DNA of 64,000 nt from Trichormus variabilis 0441 (GCF_009856605.1 NZ_CP047242.1:3788001-3852000), one strand, 5' to 3'; numbered from the stretch's first letter, positions 9,281-18,715 are shown. Translations and numbers: made by a program. The notes: generated by a model from the sequence alone, not told the origin.

Positions 9281-9724
9281 GGTCACAATTCCTTAGTGAT
9301 TAATTTCTATCTTAAAGGGGGGTGTAAGGGTATAGGGGAGCCAGTTGCGTGGTGAGGCAGTCCGGTCTTGGGGGTTTCCCCCAGGAGGAATTGCCGAAAG
9401 GGTCTCCCGACTTGAGCAAACTGGCGTGTGTGGGGGTGTGGGGGATAACTATAATTTTTCCATTAAAAAAGAATTGTTACAATAGTTAACTATTCTCTAG
9501 ATTGTGTGATTTAAATTAACGATCATAGAGAAGCTCTCTCAGAATGAGTAAAATAACAAATACAGAAACCAAATAAACTATTTTATGGACTAGCTACCTC
9601 AAAACTATAGACTCCTTCTGAAATTCTCAGTTATTTTAGTATTGTGCTGCTTAGGCAGACCAATCAAAACAAAGCAATCAAGTCCACATTACATTACTTA
9701 ACAAAGAAGCTCCCACAAATCATA
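9281..9724. other. Intergenic region with interspersed repeat, upstream of infC
   Basis: A 444-base divergent intergenic region. The left half carries G-rich GGTGTAAGGG repeats and a stem-loop repeat (9340-9425). The right half is AT-rich and should contain the infC promoter and leader. An in-frame GTG at 9644 extends the infC frame but has no support as a start. Confidence 0.5.
9340..9425. repeat. Nostoc-type interspersed stem-loop repeat
   Basis: It begins GCCAGTTGC and ends GCAAACTGGC (imperfect inverted ends). The centre contains GGTCTTGGGGGTTTCCCCC and GGGTCTCCCGACTTGAG. I recognise this type as a non-coding repeat scattered in Nostoc/Anabaena intergenic regions; copy number in this genome was not checked. 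Confidence 0.6.
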
Positions 9725-10258
9725 ATGCCTGTGATTGAGAAAAAAAGAACTCGCGATCTGCCCCAAATTAACGAACGGATCCGCTTCCCGAAAATTCGAG
9801 TCATTGACACTGATGGTTCCCAGCTAGGAATTCTAACTCCACAGGAAGCGCTGCAACTAGCAGAGGAGAAGGAGCTGGATCTAGTGCTACTCAGTGACAA
9901 GGCCGACCCGCCGGTGTGTCGGATTATGGATTACGGGAAATACAAGTTCGAGCAGGAGAAGAAGGCGCGGGAAGCTCGAAAGAAACAGCACACGGCTGAT
10001 GTGAAAGAAGTGAAGATGCGCTACAAAATCGAGGAACACGACTACAATGTCCGTGTTAAGCAAGCAGAACGCTTCTTGAAAGATGGTGATAAAGTCAAAG
10101 CAACTGTGATGTTCCGGGGTCGAGAGATTCAACACAGTGACCTGGCAGAAGATTTACTGAAGCGAATGGCAACGGATCTGGAACCGTTTGGTGAAGTGCA
10201 ACAAGCACCCAAAAAAGAAGGGCGAAACATGATGATGCTCATCTCGCCTAAGAAGTAA
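9725..10258 (+). CDS. infC: Translation initiation factor IF-3
   Basis: A 177-aa IF-3. The N-terminal domain ([22 protein letters not shown]...[28 protein letters not shown]) and the C-terminal domain ([41 protein letters not shown]) are both complete. IF-3 binds the 30S subunit, checks start-codon/initiator tRNA pairing and blocks 50S joining. ATG 9725 ([11 protein letters not shown]) is the familiar cyanobacterial start; no clear SD precedes it. The frame continues upstream to GTG 9644, which is unsupported. Unlike the E. coli gene, no non-canonical AUU start is seen. A strong hairpin terminator follows at 10345. Confidence 0.97.
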   Translation: MPVIEKKRTRDLPQINERIRFPKIRVIDTDGSQLGILTPQEALQLAEEKELDLVLLSDKADPPVCRIMDYGKYKFEQEKKAREARKKQHTADVKEVKMRYKIEEHDYNVRVKQAERFLKDGDKVKATVMFRGREIQHSDLAEDLLKRMATDLEPFGEVQQAPKKEGRNMMMLISPKK

Positions 10259-10344
10259 TACCCTAAGTATTCTTGTAACCAAGTAATCCACCACTGAAAA
10301 TATCAAAACGGCTTCACCGTCGTTGAAATTAATTGCAATTTGAT

Positions 10345-10395
10345 AGTCCTGAACTCTGAGTGGGAAACATAATACTCAGTTGTTCAGGACTTTTG
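10345..10395 (+). terminator. Rho-independent-type terminator after infC
   Basis: AGTCCTGAAC and its complement GTTCAGGACT enclose a second stem CTGAGT/ACTCAG (one small internal loop), followed by TTTTG. It lies about 90 bases after the infC stop. Confidence 0.7.
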
Positions 10396-10423
10396 CCATT
10401 TTGGGGATTGGTGAGCAATTATT

Positions 10424-10455
10424 AATTTTGAATTTTGAATTTTGAATTTTGAATT
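10424..10455. repeat. Tandem heptamer repeat AATTTTG
   Basis: Four and a half copies of AATTTTG, just upstream of the 1002-aa gene. Partial copies of the same motif appear near 20700-20780, 38210 and 57290. Confidence 0.85.
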
Positions 10456-10497
10456 GATTGCTCCCCACTGGAAGGTGAAGATACCAGAAAGTAAAAC

Positions 10498-13400
10498 ATG
10501 GAATTGAAAAATTACTCGTTGGCGGCAAATCCAAGTTGGCTGGCACAACTTTTAAAATGGGTGAATCTACGACCAGAGGAAGGCGAACGGACTTGGATGA
10601 TGTTTGCCTTTTACACGACTGTATCTGTGGGGTTGCGATGGGCTGAGGATAGTACAGTAGCACTATTTTTGGATGAATATGGCGCTGGGCCGTTGCCTTG
10701 GATGTATATTGCCAGTGCGGTTATGGGTATGGCGCTGGTTTTTGTCTATTCTTGGTTGCAAAAGATTTTTCCTTTGCGCTGGGTGGTGGTGGCGATCGCA
10801 CCTTGTATGGTCGTGCCATTAATCTTGTTAGTATTATTACGCTGGGGCATCCATCTTTCTTACTTTTCAGTCATTGTTGTATTTTTACTACGGTTGTGGG
10901 TAGATTCCCTTTATGTAGTTAATGATCTAAATACTTCCATTGTTGCTAACCAATTATTTAATATTCGAGAAATTAAGCGCACTTACCCACTGATTAGTAG
11001 CGGATTATTAGTGGCTGATGTGATCAGTGGCTTTAGTTTGCCTTGGTTGCTGGAGTTCGCCAAACTCAACCGCGTGATTATGATCGCCTGTGGAGTGATT
11101 ATGATTGGCTCGGCAATTCTCTGCTATTTAAGTTATCAGTATCGCAGTTCTTTTCCCGAAGCACCACAGCGCCTAATTCCTCAAGAACAAGCCTCTCGGC
11201 ATCGGCGTATCCAAGCACCACTCAAGCGTTATACTTTACAGCTATTTGCCTTTGTTGGGCTGTTACAAATTATTGGTTTATTAGTTGATTTTCAATATCT
11301 CCAAGAACTAAAAATCAACTTAGGCGATCGCGAACTAGCAGGCTTTTTAGGTATATTTGGTGGGATTGTTGGCTTGTGTGAATTAGGAACTCAGTGGTTC
11401 GTTTCCAGCCGCTTGATCGAACGCTTTGGAGTGTTCTTTACTGCTGCACTTTTGCCTGTGGCTGTAGGCTTTGTCGTTCCTGGGATGATTGTTGTACTTT
11501 ACTTACTACCAGGAATACAATCACTGGCATTTTTCTGGGGATTAGTCGGGTTGAAGTTCTTTGATGAACTGCTACGCTACACCTTCGTTATTAGTAGTGG
11601 GCCGTCACTATATCAACCGATACCAGAACGCATTCGTAGCCGGATGCAGGCATTATCAGGAGGAACGGCGGAAGCGATCGCCACTGGTACTGCTGGTATC
11701 ATCATTGTGATTACCTTGTTTGTGTGTGGGTTATTTGTACCTGCAACAATGCAAAAGTGGGTGTTTATCTGCGAAACAATGGTAGTAGCCGTTGCCTGCT
11801 TGAAGGTAGTATGGTTATTGCGATCGCGTTATGTTGATTTGTTAGTCTTGAGCGCCGATAGAGGCGAACTAAGTGCCTCTAATGTGGGTTTACGTGCCTT
11901 TAAACAAGGGGTAGTCAAAGCTTTAGAAGAAAAGGGCAACACCGCAGATAAACACTCATGTATTGAATTATTAGCCCAAATTGACCCCCAAGGGGCAGCA
12001 GATGTTCTCTCACCAATTTTATTTAAGCTAACGCCAGATTTACAACGCCATAGTTTAGAGGTGATGCTAGGGGCTGATGCTAATCCCACCCATGTATCGG
12101 AAGTAAAATGGTTGTTAGAGCGTCATCCAGACAATGTTAATCCCGAAGTTTTTGCCCTAGCATTACGTTATGTTTGGCTAGCTGACCCCAATCCCAATTT
12201 AAGCCAACTGGAAGAATACCTCAACCAGCGCCACCACTCATTAACTCGCGCCACAGCTGCGGCTTTGCTATTGCGTCAGGGAACACCAATCCAAAAAGTA
12301 GCCGCCACCAAGACTTTAAGCCGGATGCTAACCCATAAGCAGGAACGAGAACGGGTTAATGGTGTCAAAGCCCTCCGAGAAGTGGTTTATTTACAGACGT
12401 TACGGATTCATATTCCTAATTTGTTACAGGATGAATCCTTAAGGGTGCGTTGTGCTGTCTTAGAAATGATTGCTGCAACACGCATGGAAGAATACTATTC
12501 CTCACTGCTGACAGCACTTTATTACAAATCAACCCGTGCTACCGCCATGCGTGCCTTAATCAAAATGGAGAATGAAGCATTGGATATGCTGTTACAACTG
12601 GCTACCAATGCCCATAAGCCAGAAGTATTAAGGATGTATGCTTGGCGTACCATAGGACAAATTTCTACTACAGAAGCTGTAGAGACTTTATGGTTGCAGT
12701 TGGAATCTTCTTGGGGTGCTACCAGGTACCATATTCTGCGTAGCTTGTTGAAAATTCAGAAACAATCAGAAATTACCAATTTAGTAGATAGGTTTCAACA
12801 CAGTCGGGTAGAAAGTCTCATTGATCAGGAATTACGATTTTTGGGTGAGATTTATGCAGCTTATATAGACTTACGGCCACAATTAAATTTAGATAATAAT
12901 CAAACAAATTCCAGAGCTTTGATTGTTGCGGATTTACTCCAACGTGCCTTGGCAGAAATGGAATGGGATATTCGGGAACGTTTATTATTATTATTAAAAT
13001 TACTGTATTCACCAGATAAAATGCAGGCAGCCGCTTTTAATTTGCGGTCTGAATCGATGGTGAATTTAGCACGAGGATTGGAAATATTAGAACATACAGT
13101 AAATTTGCCCAGAAAATCATTGTTGTTAAATCTCTTAGATAAGCGATCGCACCAAGAAAAGCTGCATGATCTTTTAGAGGCAGAATTCACAGAATATCAA
13201 CCGTTGTCAGCTAGTGAAAGATTGCGGAAGATGCTGACTTTAGGCACTTTTCTCTCTGATTGGTGCTTGGCTTGCTGTTTTCATTTTGCCCAGGTTAACC
13301 GGATTCGTTTGACAATTAACGAAATTCTGATGGCTTTGCGTCATCCTACGGGCTTTGTACGGGAAGCGGCGATCGCTTATTTGAGTGTGGTTTCACATCG

Positions 13401-13506
13401 CGTCCTCTTAGAACTTCTGCCCAAATTAAAAAAAGATTCTCATCCCCTAGTAGCAGCACAAATTCAGGAATTGATCAAAAAATCCGCCATCAAAATTAAT
13501 CAATAA
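10498..13506 (+). CDS. NTT/MFS-like nucleotide-transporter domain fused to HEAT repeats
   Basis: A 1002-aa protein. Residues about 30-430 form 10-12 membrane helices, resembling the ATP/ADP (NTT/Tlc) branch of the major facilitator superfamily (RPEEGERTWMMFAFY at the start of the membrane domain; NDLNTSIVANQLFNIREIKRTYPLISSG in the middle). Residues about 440-1000 are soluble helical repeats of HEAT type (ALEMIAATRMEEYYSSLLTALYY, REAAIAYLSVVSHRVLLELL). No substrate-binding residues can be assigned, so nucleotide transport is a family inference. The repeats are likely a cytoplasmic protein-binding scaffold. It is a single gene following the terminated infC unit. Confidence 0.75.
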   Translation: MELKNYSLAANPSWLAQLLKWVNLRPEEGERTWMMFAFYTTVSVGLRWAEDSTVALFLDEYGAGPLPWMYIASAVMGMALVFVYSWLQKIFPLRWVVVAIAPCMVVPLILLVLLRWGIHLSYFSVIVVFLLRLWVDSLYVVNDLNTSIVANQLFNIREIKRTYPLISSGLLVADVISGFSLPWLLEFAKLNRVIMIACGVIMIGSAILCYLSYQYRSSFPEAPQRLIPQEQASRHRRIQAPLKRYTLQLFAFVGLLQIIGLLVDFQYLQELKINLGDRELAGFLGIFGGIVGLCELGTQWFVSSRLIERFGVFFTAALLPVAVGFVVPGMIVVLYLLPGIQSLAFFWGLVGLKFFDELLRYTFVISSGPSLYQPIPERIRSRMQALSGGTAEAIATGTAGIIIVITLFVCGLFVPATMQKWVFICETMVVAVACLKVVWLLRSRYVDLLVLSADRGELSASNVGLRAFKQGVVKALEEKGNTADKHSCIELLAQIDPQGAADVLSPILFKLTPDLQRHSLEVMLGADANPTHVSEVKWLLERHPDNVNPEVFALALRYVWLADPNPNLSQLEEYLNQRHHSLTRATAAALLLRQGTPIQKVAATKTLSRMLTHKQERERVNGVKALREVVYLQTLRIHIPNLLQDESLRVRCAVLEMIAATRMEEYYSSLLTALYYKSTRATAMRALIKMENEALDMLLQLATNAHKPEVLRMYAWRTIGQISTTEAVETLWLQLESSWGATRYHILRSLLKIQKQSEITNLVDRFQHSRVESLIDQELRFLGEIYAAYIDLRPQLNLDNNQTNSRALIVADLLQRALAEMEWDIRERLLLLLKLLYSPDKMQAAAFNLRSESMVNLARGLEILEHTVNLPRKSLLLNLLDKRSHQEKLHDLLEAEFTEYQPLSASERLRKMLTLGTFLSDWCLACCFHFAQVNRIRLTINEILMALRHPTGFVREAAIAYLSVVSHRVLLELLPKLKKDSHPLVAAQIQELIKKSAIKINQ

Positions 13507-13544
13507 ACTCAATCAGTAGGGAGAATTCGTAATTCTGTCAGCTA

Positions 13545-14540
13545 CTAAGGCTCAGAACTTTTCACTTCTTCAACTTGACCAACTTCAAAAATCAAGGTGA
13601 ATGGTTGTCCCATTTCTCGCTCGACAAATTCTTCTAGTAGCTTTACTTGTCGGGGTGTAACCGGGTCATTGGCTCGCACACTCAGCCGTACTTCCGGAGG
13701 ATTAACTAACCAGTTGGTACTACTTCTAAATAATTGTAGGCGTTGAAAGGTGACAGTACGATTTAATAATGCTCTACGTAAACTGGTTTCTAATTGCGTC
13801 TGTCGTACAAGTCGAGCAAAGCTCACACCTAAAGGAATAACCAGAATAGCTGTTAGTACTAAAGTCCAAACGATGGGGCGACGTGCTTGGCTCATAGAAG
13901 TATAGCCTGCTGCCAAAAATGTCACCATACAGGAGAGGGTAATACCGAGTAGATTGGTGAGGTAGAGTAAGGTTGCGCCCAAACTGAGTGCGAAATCTGC
14001 CTTTGCTAAACCCAGACCAATTACGCATATAGGAGGCATGAGAGCTACTGCGATCGCTGTACCTGCTAAACTACCAGAAATTTTTGACTCAACTTTGGCA
14101 TAAGCACTAATAGCACCAGCCGCGACGGCAATACCTAAGTCTAATAGAGTTGGTTCGGAACGAGCCAAGACTTCACTACCATAATCAGGTAGTCCCACTA
14201 TTAAACCCAAAGAGAAAGCGATCGCCAGCGCTAATAATGTACCTAACGCTACTGAGATTACACCTTGGCGGAATAAGCCAATATCACCTTGCAAAGCACC
14301 AAAAGCTAATCCGCGAATGGGCAACATCAGAGGAGCGATAATCATCGCACCGATAATGACAGCGCTACTATTTGACAATAGACCAAAAGTAGCGATCGCA
14401 CAGGAACCAACTATTAGTGCGATATAAGATATATCTAAAATTGACTCTTTAAATAAATCTACTTGTAACTGTTGTAGTTGTTCTGGCTGTCTTTGTTTGC
14501 GCCTGAAGTTCTGAAAGCGGTCTCGAATGTTAATACCCAA
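13545..14540 (-). CDS. DUF389/TIGR00341 family membrane protein
   Basis: A 331-aa inner-membrane protein with a DUF389 core of about five or six helices, including SSAVIIGAMIIAPLMLPIRGLAFGALQGD and GTAIAVALMPPICVIGLGLA. A soluble C-terminal domain follows (residues about 245-331). Family function is unknown. The start is decided by the DNA: AAGGAGG at 14547-14553 sits 6 bases before TTG 14540 (MGINIRDRFQNF). A TTG eleven codons further upstream (14573) would put the SD inside the coding region. Divergent from the antiporter, with about 130 bases between. Confidence 0.85.
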   Translation of the reverse strand: MGINIRDRFQNFRRKQRQPEQLQQLQVDLFKESILDISYIALIVGSCAIATFGLLSNSSAVIIGAMIIAPLMLPIRGLAFGALQGDIGLFRQGVISVALGTLLALAIAFSLGLIVGLPDYGSEVLARSEPTLLDLGIAVAAGAISAYAKVESKISGSLAGTAIAVALMPPICVIGLGLAKADFALSLGATLLYLTNLLGITLSCMVTFLAAGYTSMSQARRPIVWTLVLTAILVIPLGVSFARLVRQTQLETSLRRALLNRTVTFQRLQLFRSSTNWLVNPPEVRLSVRANDPVTPRQVKLLEEFVEREMGQPFTLIFEVGQVEEVKSSEP

Positions 14541-14546
14541 GAGCTT

Positions 14547-14553
14547 CCTCCTT
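14547..14553 (-). promoter_or_regulatory. Consensus ribosome binding site fixing a TTG start
   Basis: AAGGAGG on the minus strand with a 6-base spacer to TTG 14540. It is the strongest SD sequence noted in the window and decides the start of the DUF389 gene. Confidence 0.75.
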
Positions 14554-14670
14554 CTTGTGGAATAAACTGGCAAATATTCGCGGCTTGATGATTAAAATCT
14601 TATATTCAGCCGATGTTATCTGGATATCATACTTGGAGAATAAGTACAGTATTCTACTAAATACTTACTC

Positions 14671-16233
14671 ATGGTACTTGAATCAGCAATTAGTGAAGAA
14701 GCGATCGCCACGAATCTCAAGCAGTTCCTTTTAGTACTTTCGGTTTCTTTAGGCGTAGCCACCTTACCCCAAGTATTTAGTTGGTTTCGCCAAATCCCTT
14801 ATACCTTACTCCTGGTAATTGTCGGCTTGGGGTTAGCCGTTGTTGATGTGCGCCTAGTTGTTTTGTCTCCTGCTTTAATTTTGTCCATCTTTTTACCACC
14901 CTTATTATTTGAAGCCGCATGGAATTTGAAATGGTCAGATTTACAGCGAGATTTTGTGCCAATTTCTCTGTATGCGGTGTTTGGGGTGATAATCTCAATT
15001 GCCGGAGTAGCAATTGGACTTAATCAACTAGGTGGAATTTCTTTAACTACGGCGTTACTCATCGGTGCGAGTCTTTCTGCTACTGATCCGGTTTCTGTGA
15101 CCGCTTTGTTTCGAGAATTGGGTGTAGGAACTCGTCTTGTCACCCTCATGGAAGGCGAAAGCTTATTCAATGATGGTATGGCAGTAGTCGCCTTTGGTTT
15201 TTTGGTGGCTTTGCCTTTGGGAAGTGCCGAATTGGGTGTTCAACCGATTTTGTTACAGTTTTTTCAAGTAGTTGGTATCGGTGTAGCGATAGGCTGTTTG
15301 ATTGGCTTTGCTATTTCCTACCTGACCCAACGCTTTGATTTGCCAATGGTGGAACAGTCCTTAACTTTGGTGTCCGCTTACGGTACTTATCTCGTTACCG
15401 AAGACTTGGGCGGTTCCGGCGTGATTGGCGTTGTCACTACAGGTTTGATATTAGGTAACTTTGGTTCACGCATAGGCATGAATCCCCGGACGCGGATTAT
15501 TGTTTCCGAATTCTGGGAATTTTTAGCCTTTTTTGTCAATTCGATTGTTTTTTTATTAATTGGCGACCAAATCCGCTTTGCCAGTTTAGGAGAAAACCTG
15601 CAAATCATTGCTATCACAGTAGGTGCAATGATTTTCATGCGAGCAGTTACACTATTTATTCTCAGCAAATTGAGCGTTATGATGACTCAATCACAAGTCT
15701 CCTTACCTGAACAGACTATTCTTTGGTGGGGTGGGTTACGTGGTTCGGTGTCAATTGCCCTGGCATTGAGTGTACCGACTGTATTGCCAGGGCGAGAAAA
15801 AATCATTGCTACTGTCTTTGGAGTAGTCTTATTTACCCTACTAGTCCAGGGATTAACAATTAAGCCCCTGCTACAAAAGCTCAATTTGCTCGGCGATGCA
15901 CCCTTACGCGAACAATATTTACAATTAGTCGCCCGTATTGTTGCTCTAGAACGAGTATTGCAATACCTGCAAACAGAAAAACGTCCCGGTATCGGCCCAG
16001 AGTTTCTTCGTTACCAAGAAAAACTTGTCACAGGCGAAATTGCAGAATTGCAAACCAAGATTGATAAATTACACCATGAATACCCCAATCTTCAAAACTT
16101 TACAACAGAACAATTCCGCGATGAACTATTAGCAATTGAGGCAGATACTTATGCGGAATTTGTCAAGTCTGGGCGATTAAATAAAGAATTAGCGCCGATG
16201 TTGGAAGATGTATTAGGGCATCAAAGAGACTAA
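14671..16233 (+). CDS. Na+/H+ antiporter, CPA1/NhaP type
   Basis: A 520-aa antiporter with about 12 membrane helices and a soluble tail of about 110 residues. Hallmarks are LSPALILSIFLPPLLFEAAW (helix 3 region), SATDPVSVTALFRELG and EGESLFNDGMAVVAF, which carry the conserved Asp residues of the ion site (the ND and DP motifs), and WGGLRGSVSIALALS near the end of the membrane domain. It exchanges Na+ (or K+) for H+ across the cytoplasmic or thylakoid membrane for salt and pH balance. The C-terminal tail is charged and probably regulatory. The start MVLESAISEEAIATN is the first ATG of the frame. Confidence 0.92.
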   Translation: MVLESAISEEAIATNLKQFLLVLSVSLGVATLPQVFSWFRQIPYTLLLVIVGLGLAVVDVRLVVLSPALILSIFLPPLLFEAAWNLKWSDLQRDFVPISLYAVFGVIISIAGVAIGLNQLGGISLTTALLIGASLSATDPVSVTALFRELGVGTRLVTLMEGESLFNDGMAVVAFGFLVALPLGSAELGVQPILLQFFQVVGIGVAIGCLIGFAISYLTQRFDLPMVEQSLTLVSAYGTYLVTEDLGGSGVIGVVTTGLILGNFGSRIGMNPRTRIIVSEFWEFLAFFVNSIVFLLIGDQIRFASLGENLQIIAITVGAMIFMRAVTLFILSKLSVMMTQSQVSLPEQTILWWGGLRGSVSIALALSVPTVLPGREKIIATVFGVVLFTLLVQGLTIKPLLQKLNLLGDAPLREQYLQLVARIVALERVLQYLQTEKRPGIGPEFLRYQEKLVTGEIAELQTKIDKLHHEYPNLQNFTTEQFRDELLAIEADTYAEFVKSGRLNKELAPMLEDVLGHQRD

Positions 16234-16281
16234 AGTTGAGATCCTAGCGCTCAGAAATTATCTCTTACCCAATCCCCATCT

Positions 16282-17082
16282 TTACTTCATAACAGCAGCA
16301 AAAGGACAACGGCTAGTTTGTAAATTTGCTGATGCTGATTTCTCCCTTTTTCCCCAAAGTTTTCGGATGAAATTCCAAAACCTCCGCCAGAGAGAATTAG
16401 ATTTTTTTTGCTGATTTTGGGGAGTTTTTAGTAATTTACCACCAGATGTCAGCTTTGCTAGGAACTGGGTATTGTCATAATAGTGTTCCAAAGAAAGGAT
16501 TTTTAAATCATCTGTGACGCGCACAACGCTTGTACCAATGACTTCTATCATCTCGTCTGTGGGTGCATAGCCTTTAAATTCACCTTTAAATTCCCCCCAG
16601 TGTCGCCATTTAAAAACAATCTCCGGTGGCCCTGAATAAACTTCTAGAACTTCCCACAAAAAGCCGTTAGGAAAAGCTGTATGAAATAGACCAGTGGAAG
16701 TTTCAAAGTTTTCCTCAGTGGCTTTGTAATTTTTGGTATTGCCAATCATCAATTTATAAGTACCTGAATTAATCAAGTCTGTGATGGTATGGCGAGAACC
16801 TCCATTGGTACTCATGCGAAATTGGTCGGGAACAACAGAAAGCCACTGAGCAGGATTTGTTTTAAAGTTAGCTTCAATATCAAAGGTACGCACCAAATTT
16901 TGTACCAGTGTTTCCAGTGAATTGGATGGGTGATTACGTGTACTTTCCTGGGCAAGTTTTTCATTAGAATGGGTATAATCTGGTTTTTCACCATAACGCC
17001 AGTCAACATGAGTGCTGTACTTTAATACAGTGTCTCTATCTTGTACCCAAAGATGAAGTTTTTCGATGTCAATTTGACTCAT
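16282..17082 (-). CDS. SnoaL/NTF2-like protein resembling plant pathogen-related proteins
   Basis: A 266-aa soluble protein. Residues about 85-220 look like an NTF2/SnoaL-type cone: TYKLMIGNTKNYKAT, TSTGLFHTAFPNGFLWEVLEVYSGPPEIVFKWRHWGEF and GYAPTDEMIEVIGTSVVRV. This layout strongly recalls the 'pathogen-related protein' annotated in plants, also of unknown function. The C-terminus is basic (WRRFWNFIRKLWGKREKS), possibly membrane- or nucleic-acid-associated. GAGGGG three bases before the ATG supports the start. It is convergent with the antiporter. No catalytic site can be assigned. Confidence 0.7.
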   Translation of the reverse strand: MSQIDIEKLHLWVQDRDTVLKYSTHVDWRYGEKPDYTHSNEKLAQESTRNHPSNSLETLVQNLVRTFDIEANFKTNPAQWLSVVPDQFRMSTNGGSRHTITDLINSGTYKLMIGNTKNYKATEENFETSTGLFHTAFPNGFLWEVLEVYSGPPEIVFKWRHWGEFKGEFKGYAPTDEMIEVIGTSVVRVTDDLKILSLEHYYDNTQFLAKLTSGGKLLKTPQNQQKKSNSLWRRFWNFIRKLWGKREKSASANLQTSRCPFAAVMK

Positions 17083-17439
17083 AAACCCCTCTGCGAAATC
17101 AATGTGAAAATTATAAGTACCCGAATTTCGCAGCTAAATCCCCTCGATTTTTGCAGTTAAATATACAGATTATCTGCTGTTAATTTCTCATGAATTTGTA
17201 GCGATTGAACTATGTTAACTATCTGTACTTACTTCTTTTATATTATGCCAGTTAGCTCAATCATAATTGTTAATTTAGCAGCTATTGTCTGGTTAAAAGC
17301 CTTAAAATTTGCCAAATAAATTGGCAACAAGTAGTTGTTATGCTATGCAAAAATTGTCTAAAGTATAAATATTGGAACACTAAAAATTAATTAAACTGAT
17401 ACGCACAAAGCAGTAAGAATACTGGTTAAGGAAGGCTAA
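17083..17439. other. Divergent promoter region, no confirmed gene
   Basis: 357 bases, AT-rich, between the leftward SnoaL-like gene and the rightward CAP gene. A 35-codon hydrophobic frame (17212-17319) is present but has no SD and no recognisable homology, so it is not called. The region presumably holds both promoters. Confidence 0.4.
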
Positions 17440-18030
17440 GTGAAATTACCAGATAAATACGAAAATATATTACTCAAAAATATTTGGGTGATGTGGGGTG
17501 CTATCGCCTTATTATCTACTAGCTGTGAGCAGGTAATTGAATCTTTGCCACCTCTCCCAACAGTTGAAATACCATCAAATCAGCCAGAAAAACCCCAAAT
17601 TCCCGTAGAATCTGCCACAACTGCCCAAATCGAAACGGCCGTCCGCCAAGGTATCAACCAAGTACGACAAAAAAACGGGTTACAACCCCTACAAAATAAC
17701 GTCAAACTAGCACAAGTAGCCCGTAAATACAGCCGACAAATGGCAGAAAAGAACTTTTTTAGTCATACCGGCGCTGATGGCAGTACCCCAGCAGATAGAG
17801 TCCGTGCTGGGGGTATTTCTTATTGGGTAGTCGGTGAAAATCTATACACAAGCACAAACATTCCTCGTCCTGTACCATCGGCGATTGAAGGGTGGATGAA
17901 AAGCCCTGGACATCGAGAAAATATTCTCCGCCCCGTATTTGCAGAGACAGGGGTAGGAGTGTGGCGAGTAGGTAATACTTACTATATTACTCAGTTGTTC
18001 TTGCGGCGATCACCCCTTGGATGGCCTTAA
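17440..18030 (+). CDS. CAP-domain (SCP/PR-1-like) putative lipoprotein
   Basis: A 196-aa protein starting at GTG, with AAGGAAGG five bases upstream. The N-terminus has a hydrophobic segment ending in a possible lipobox (IALLSTSC), suggesting a lipid-anchored or secreted product. A Pro-rich linker follows. The CAP domain (residues about 65-190) includes INQVRQKNGLQPL, FFSHTGADGSTPADRVRAGG, VGENLY and GWMKSPGHRENILRPVFAETGVGVW. The His and Glu residues of the CAP cavity (SHT, GEN, GHRENI) are present. Bacterial CAP proteins are extracytoplasmic with mostly unknown function. Confidence 0.85.
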   Translation: MKLPDKYENILLKNIWVMWGAIALLSTSCEQVIESLPPLPTVEIPSNQPEKPQIPVESATTAQIETAVRQGINQVRQKNGLQPLQNNVKLAQVARKYSRQMAEKNFFSHTGADGSTPADRVRAGGISYWVVGENLYTSTNIPRPVPSAIEGWMKSPGHRENILRPVFAETGVGVWRVGNTYYITQLFLRRSPLGWP

Positions 18031-18092
18031 ATATGCAGCGATCGCTGATAATTGTCTAAACTGCAAGTAGACCATTATTTTAGATAAACCTT

Positions 18093-18569
18093 GTGAAAGC
18101 GAGATGGATCATCACAGCAGTTTCAGCAGCATTGTTTTTTGGTGGTAGCCTATTTACATCACTGCGCGACCCCTGGTTTCAAAACTTACAACGTCCCGAC
18201 TGGCTAACCTTTGAATTTCTCATCCCATTTATTTGGACGTTTATTTGGGCTTGTACAACCATTTCTGCGATTATTGTTTGGGAAAAAAGGACAAGACAGG
18301 GCTTTCGACCTTGGTATTTGATGGCTATTTATGCAGCGATCGCCATATCCACCTCCGCCTACAGTCCTATTGTAGTAGAACTGCGGAGCTTAACAGGGGG
18401 AATATTTATGGGTGGATTGGCAACGCTACTCGTCTATATTTTAGCCTTCCTAGTCAAGCCTATTTCCCCCAAAGCCTCTTGGTTATTCCTTCCCTACGCC
18501 CTCTGGGGACCCTTTGGTACTTATCTAACTTGGTTATTACTCCAACTAAATCCCGGTGTAGCCAATTAA
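18093..18569 (+). CDS. TspO/MBR family membrane protein
   Basis: A 158-aa protein with five predicted helices. The opening pattern WFQNLQRPDWLTFEFLIPFIWTFIWAC matches TspO/MBR proteins, which bind tetrapyrroles and sterol-like ligands and influence porphyrin traffic. The C-terminal motif LPYALWGPFGTYLTWLLLQLNP is the family's last helix with a typical LN ending, though less Trp-rich than the classical form. GTG start; no clear SD. It follows the CAP gene by about 60 bases, so an operon is possible. Confidence 0.75.
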   Translation: MKARWIITAVSAALFFGGSLFTSLRDPWFQNLQRPDWLTFEFLIPFIWTFIWACTTISAIIVWEKRTRQGFRPWYLMAIYAAIAISTSAYSPIVVELRSLTGGIFMGGLATLLVYILAFLVKPISPKASWLFLPYALWGPFGTYLTWLLLQLNPGVAN

Positions 18570-18589
18570 ATTTGGTAAAACTCCGCGTA

Positions 18590-18715
18590 CCTCCCTTCTC
18601 TACGAGAGGCTGCGCCAACGGGTTCACCAGTCGCCTGGGTCTGGAAACCCTCCCGCAGCGCTGGTTCACCGCGCCTAACTTTGCGTTCCTCCGCGTTTAA
18701 AAACCTCCCACCTAA
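18590..18715. repeat. Interspersed repeat cluster between TspO and the ABC gene
   Basis: A GC-richer stretch with CTACGAGAGGCTGCGCCAACG, CGGGTTCACCAGTCGCC and CTGGTTCACCGCGCC, that is, two related TTCACC-containing half-motifs. The style matches Nostoc intergenic repeats. No gene is supported, although frames run through on both strands. Confidence 0.5.

Noticed and set aside
17212..17319. 35-codon hydrophobic frame upstream of the CAP gene
   Set aside because: No SD, no recognised family (checked against Pet, Psb, Psa small subunits by eye); likely chance.
18233..18700. 155-residue frame over TspO and the repeat cluster
   Set aside because: Shadow frame in another phase of tspO running into intergenic repeats.
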